Below, piece after piece: positions 60,933-64,000 of a stretch of DNA of 64,000 nucleotides (positions within the stretch are counted from its first letter, which is position 1; every line of letters begins with the position of its first letter). The translations under genes were made by a program, and so were the position numbers. Under the pieces are notes generated by a model, which saw only the letters and a list, made by a program, of their open reading frames with translations, was not told the DNA's origin and did not search any database. This DNA is from an uncultured Alphaproteobacteria bacterium (lineage in GTDB: Bacteria > Pseudomonadota > Alphaproteobacteria > Methylaequorales > Methylaequoraceae): the NCBI GenBank assembly GCA_902617375.1, contig CACMWI010000002.1:189566-253565 (forward strand), in the 5' to 3' direction.

Positions 60933-61613
60933 ATGTCTAAAAAATCAAATAAAGCTTTAGTTCTTTTAAGTGGGGGCTTAGACTCCTCAGTTGTTTTATC
61001 AGTGTGCCAAGATAAAGGTTATGATATATATGCCATTTCCTTTGATTATGGTCAAAGACATAAAGTTGAATTAGAGTATGCAAAATTTCAAGCAACATTT
61101 TTTAATTGTATATCTCACAAAGTCTTTAAGATGGAATTCTACGGGGGCTCAGCATTAACAGATGACATTAAGGTTCCTAAAAACAGAGATTCTCATTCAA
61201 TGTCCAAAGATATTCCTGTTACGTACGTTCCAAGTAGAAATATTGTATTCCTCTCTTTTGCCTCAGGATATGCTGAATGTCATGATATTGATAATATTTT
61301 TATAGGAGTAAATGCAATAGATTACTCAGGATATCCTGATTGCAGAAAGAATTTTATAGATAATTTTGAAAAACTTATTAATAAATCTACCAAGAAGGGT
61401 CTAGAAGGGAGTAAATTTAAGATAAATACTCCTTTAATAAACTTGTCCAAAAAAGACATTATTAAACTGGGTCATAAAAACGGTGTTGATTTTTCTATGA
61501 CTTCGAGTTGTTATAGTCCAAAATTAAAAAAAAACTGTGGAGTATGTGATTCATGCTTATTAAGACAACAAGGGTTTGAGGAAGCTGGTTTGAGAGATCC
61601 AGCCAGAATTTAA
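60933..61613 (+). CDS. queC: 7-cyano-7-deazaguanine synthase
   Basis: ATP-dependent nitrile-forming enzyme of the queuosine pathway. 226 residues: LVLLSGGLDSSVVLS (PP-loop), ISFDYGQRHKVELEYAK, VPSRNIVFLSFASGYAE, IGVNAIDYSGYPDCR and the zinc cysteines in SSCYSPKLKKNCGVCDSCLL. Divergent from queG with a 32 bp gap that should contain both promoters. queE follows by 3 bp. Confidence 0.96.
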   Translation: MSKKSNKALVLLSGGLDSSVVLSVCQDKGYDIYAISFDYGQRHKVELEYAKFQATFFNCISHKVFKMEFYGGSALTDDIKVPKNRDSHSMSKDIPVTYVPSRNIVFLSFASGYAECHDIDNIFIGVNAIDYSGYPDCRKNFIDNFEKLINKSTKKGLEGSKFKINTPLINLSKKDIIKLGHKNGVDFSMTSSCYSPKLKKNCGVCDSCLLRQQGFEEAGLRDPARI

Positions 61614-61616
61614 TTA

Positions 61617-62249
61617 ATGTATAAAGTAAAAGAAATTTTCAGATCAATTCAAGGAGAAGGTTTTAATACTGGAAAAGAAAGTGTATTTATAAGATTTTCT
61701 GGTTGTAATTTTTGGAATGGAAGGGTAGAAGACAGGTTAGAAGCAAAATGTAATTTTTGTGATACTGATTTTGTTGGAGTTAATGGTAAAAATGGAGGTA
61801 ACTATAATCTAAAAGAGTTAATTGAAGTCGTAGAAAGAGTTTGGGATTTGTCTTTTTCACTAAAAAAAAAAAACGTAATTCTAACTGGTGGCGAACCCTT
61901 ATTACAAGTTGACAAAAAATTGTTAGATTTTTTGAAGAAAAAGAATTTTACTGTTGCTGTAGAAACAAACGGATCAATTAAAACAGACCTTGAGTTTGAC
62001 TGGATTTGTGTCAGTCCGAAGGATCCTGACCACTGGAATCAAAAAAAAGGCGACGAATTAAAAATAATATATCCCCAAGATAAATTTAATTTAAAAGAAA
62101 TAGTCAATTTAGATTTTAAATATTTTTTTTTACAGCCAAAAGATGATAGCTTAATGAAACTTAATCTTAATAAAACTATTGACTATTGCAATTTAAATAA
62201 GAAGTGGATACCTAGTTTTCAATTTCATAAAGCAATCGGAATTCAGTGA
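61617..62249 (+). CDS. queE: 7-carboxy-7-deazaguanine synthase
   Basis: Radical SAM enzyme of 210 residues making the 7-deazaguanine ring. KEIFRSIQGEGFNTGKESVF, FSGCNFWNGRVEDRLEAKC with the expanded Cx14Cx2C cluster motif completed by NFCDTDFVG, ILTGGEPLLQ and VAVETNGS. The QueE variant with the long Cys loop is typical of proteobacteria other than the E. coli-type CxxxCxxC-like minimal forms. Followed 1 bp later by queD. Confidence 0.95.
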   Translation: MYKVKEIFRSIQGEGFNTGKESVFIRFSGCNFWNGRVEDRLEAKCNFCDTDFVGVNGKNGGNYNLKELIEVVERVWDLSFSLKKKNVILTGGEPLLQVDKKLLDFLKKKNFTVAVETNGSIKTDLEFDWICVSPKDPDHWNQKKGDELKIIYPQDKFNLKEIVNLDFKYFFLQPKDDSLMKLNLNKTIDYCNLNKKWIPSFQFHKAIGIQ

Positions 62250-62250
62250 A

Positions 62251-62607
62251 ATGATAATCTTCAAAAAATATTATTTTGACGCAGCACATTATATGCCTGA
62301 ATTCAAAAAAAATCACAAATATAAGAAAGTTCATGGGCATAGTTATGAGATTATTATAAAATTGAAAGGTGAATTAGATCCAAAAAATAATTGGGTTATG
62401 GATTTAGAAAAACTTGATTCTTTTGTGAATCCTGAGTTATCAAAACTTGACCATTCAATATTAAATGAAGTTAGGGGTCTTGAAAAACCAACTAGTGAAA
62501 ATATAGCAAAATGGCTTTGGAAAAAATTAAAAAAAAAAATTCACAATCTAGTTAGTGTTGAAATCAATAGACCAAGAATTGGAGGATGTATCTTCAAGGG
62601 AGATTAA
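62251..62607 (+). CDS. queD: 6-carboxy-tetrahydropterin synthase
   Basis: 118 residues of the PTPS/QueD family: YYFDAAHYMPEFKKNHK with the zinc His, VHGHSYEIIIKLKGEL with HxH, WVMDLEKLDSF, LDHSILNEV and KPTSENIAKWLWKKL. It converts 7,8-dihydroneopterin triphosphate to the QueE substrate. The order queC-queE-queD places three successive enzymes in one transcript. Confidence 0.95.
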   Translation: MIIFKKYYFDAAHYMPEFKKNHKYKKVHGHSYEIIIKLKGELDPKNNWVMDLEKLDSFVNPELSKLDHSILNEVRGLEKPTSENIAKWLWKKLKKKIHNLVSVEINRPRIGGCIFKGD

Positions 62608-62608
62608 A

Positions 62609-63064
62609 TTACCTTCCTGAATAATTTGGAATATCAAGTTCTTCCACATAAACGTTCTTTGGCCTTTTTCCTCTTTGAAAAACAACATCAATAGGTATAC
62701 CCCCTCTGGGATTCCAGAAACTTGCAACCCTTATCCATTTTGGAGATACATATTTTATAATTTTTTTGGCTACTTTAATAGTACAATCTTCGTGGAAACC
62801 TCCGTAATTTCTGAATGTGAACAAAAAGAGTTTAAAAGATTTACTTTCCATTATTTTTTTATTAGGTACATAATCAACTATAAAATTACCAAAATCAGGT
62901 TGAGAAGTAATTGGACAAATACTTGTAAATTCTGGTGCAGTAAATCTTACACAATAATCTTCATTCGGGTGAGGGTTCTTTACCGTATCCAAAATAAAAT
63001 TATCTGGTGAATTTTGAATCTTAGATTTGGATCCAAGATACTTAGGTCCTTTTGTATTTTTCAT
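62609..63064 (-). CDS. queF: NADPH-dependent preQ0 reductase
   Basis: T-fold enzyme of 151 residues reducing the nitrile preQ0 to the amine preQ1. FTAPEFTSICPITSQPDFG contains the catalytic Cys, VPNKKIMESKSFKLFLFTFR the NADPH/substrate E(S/A)KSxK motif and NYGGFHEDC the substrate His-Glu. This is the unimodular short form. It overlaps the tgt 3' end by 23 bp and lies 1 bp after queD, tail to tail. Confidence 0.95.
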   Translation of the reverse strand: MKNTKGPKYLGSKSKIQNSPDNFILDTVKNPHPNEDYCVRFTAPEFTSICPITSQPDFGNFIVDYVPNKKIMESKSFKLFLFTFRNYGGFHEDCTIKVAKKIIKYVSPKWIRVASFWNPRGGIPIDVVFQRGKRPKNVYVEELDIPNYSGR

Positions 63065-64000
63065 GATTTTCAGAATATTTTTTTTTTAGTTCATCAAATT
63101 TTTTATTAATTATAGACTCTCGTATATCACACATCATTTTTTTGTAAAAAGCAATATTATGTAAACTTAAAATCATACATGATAAAATTTCATTATTTTT
63201 GACTAAGTGATGAATGTAAGATTTTGAAAAATTTTGAGAAACATGTAAATCCAATCCTTTATCAAGAGGAGAGTCGTCTTTAAGATATATTGCATTTCTC
63301 AAATTTATTTCACCATTACTTGTAAAAGCTCTCCCATTCCTCCCAAACCTCGTAGGTAATACACAATCAAACATATCAATTCCTCTCTCTACTGCTGAAA
63401 ATATGTCAATTGGTCTGCCAACACCCATCAAATATCTAGGTTTATCTTCATCGATATTTTCTAGAGAAAAATCAATTGTTTTGATCATCTCTTCATGAGA
63501 CTCTCCAACTGAAAGTCCTCCCAGTGCATAACCATCAAATCCAATTTTACTTAATTTTTCAGAGCATTTCTTTCTTAGAGATTCAAACATACCTCCTTGA
63601 ATAATTCCAAATAAACCAAAGCCCTCTCTTGATGTGAAAGTGTTTTTACACCTATTCGCCCATCTGAGTGACAGTTCCATTGACTCTTCAGCTCTTGAAA
63701 ATGACGCTGGATATTCAGTACATTCATCCAGTACCATTGAAATATCAGAATTTAATCTTTCTTGGATTTGAATTGCAGATTCTGGGGTTAATTCAATTTT
63801 TTTTCCGTCAATATGAGATACAAAATTAACTCCATGTTCACTTATTTTTCTTAATTTTGATAAAGACCATACTTGATATCCGCCAGAATCTGTCAAAATT
63901 GGTTTATTCCAATTGATAAATTTGTGAAGTCCTCCTAATTCTTTTACTAAACGATCTCCTGGGCGAAGCATCAAATGGTATGTATTTGCTAAAATAATTT
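63042..64000 (-). CDS. tgt: tRNA-guanine transglycosylase, 5' end outside the window; zinc site missing
   Basis: Exchanges G34 of tRNA for preQ1. The frame is open to the window edge (NTYHLMLRPGD just before the first in-window Met), so the N-terminus is cut. LTDSGGYQVWSLSKLRKISE, the ALGGLSVGESHEEM segment and the nucleophile Asp in GIDMFDCVLPTRFGRNG are present. In usual Tgt a CxCxxC plus His binds structural zinc before 'xNYSRAYLHHL'. Here that stretch reads GLDLHVSQNFSKSYIHHL, with all three Cys replaced (Leu, Leu, Ser). The fold is otherwise kept. It overlaps queF by 23 bp. Confidence 0.93.
   Translation of the reverse strand, partial: IILANTYHLMLRPGDRLVKELGGLHKFINWNKPILTDSGGYQVWSLSKLRKISEHGVNFVSHIDGKKIELTPESAIQIQERLNSDISMVLDECTEYPASFSRAEESMELSLRWANRCKNTFTSREGFGLFGIIQGGMFESLRKKCSEKLSKIGFDGYALGGLSVGESHEEMIKTIDFSLENIDEDKPRYLMGVGRPIDIFSAVERGIDMFDCVLPTRFGRNGRAFTSNGEINLRNAIYLKDDSPLDKGLDLHVSQNFSKSYIHHLVKNNEILSCMILSLHNIAFYKKMMCDIRESIINKKFDELKKKYSENHEKYKRT

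Overview
The window is chromosomal DNA of an AT-rich (roughly 30% GC by eye) alphaproteobacterium with very tight gene packing: many 1, 4 and 8 bp overlaps, short spacers, and TTG, GTG and even ATA starts. Several gene orders are typical of Alphaproteobacteria: polyprenyl synthase/glyQ/glyS, murA-hisG-hisD-infA-maf next to tRNA-Phe, purC-purS-purQ-purL-bolA-grxD, trmJ-rpsD, and PopZ (DUF2497) genes. Streamlining plus low GC suggests a free-living marine lineage of the SAR11/Pelagibacterales type or another streamlined alphaproteobacterium. That placement is inference; there is no rRNA gene here to settle it.

Layout. 1-4.9 kb: 5' end of a polyprenyl diphosphate synthase, glycyl-tRNA synthetase genes, a MeaB-type GTPase and ygfZ. 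4.9-10.4 kb: a co-directional surface-glycan cluster (GT9, GT2, two GT4-type transferases, asparagine synthase) lying between ygfZ and pyrC. 10.4-15 kb: pyrC, a Na+/dicarboxylate symporter preceded by an unusual tRNA-like cloverleaf and followed by a coupled 59-codon gene, and an FMN/Fe-S glutamate-synthase-like protein. 15.1-20.3 kb: nucleotide-pool genes (MazG-like, dcd), murA, hisG, hisD, infA, maf and tRNA-Phe. 20.3-28.3 kb: a lipoprotein, GT2, an FAD-linked oxidase, tsaC, a phosphatase gene with a C11 tract, and glmU-glmS for UDP-GlcNAc.

28.3-36.1 kb is the accessory region. Immediately after glmS comes an array of small genes built from repeated parts: 42-bp copies of the glmS 3' end, a small helix-turn-helix-like protein, a 22-23 residue membrane peptide, and a 5' signal-peptide module fused to unrelated or diverged secreted proteins. 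Around and beyond it are an M23 peptidase-like protein, a YtoQ-like protein, small secreted two-Cys proteins and small unknowns.

36.1-49.2 kb: cysS, a YidD-acetyltransferase fusion, redox genes, DAHP synthase, nadE with an apparent ATA start, gltX, cimA, trmJ, rpsD, a GT2, grxD and bolA. 49.2-55.2 kb: purine genes on the minus strand and map. 55.2-57.1 kb: a CinA-like protein and two PopZ-like proteins flanking a membrane coiled-coil protein. 57.6-64 kb: tRNA-Leu, a DsbA-like protein, a small HExxH protein, proline iminopeptidase, and a queuosine block (queG, queC, queE, queD, queF, tgt). The tgt product lacks the usual zinc cysteines.

The most notable item is the post-glmS array, in which degenerate copies of the glmS C-terminal codons (the same segment recognised by Tn7 TnsD in other bacteria) precede successive small-gene cassettes. 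Next are the tRNA-like 5' leader whose acceptor stem holds the symporter Shine-Dalgarno, the paired PopZ-like genes, the YidD-GNAT fusion and the zinc-ligand-free Tgt.
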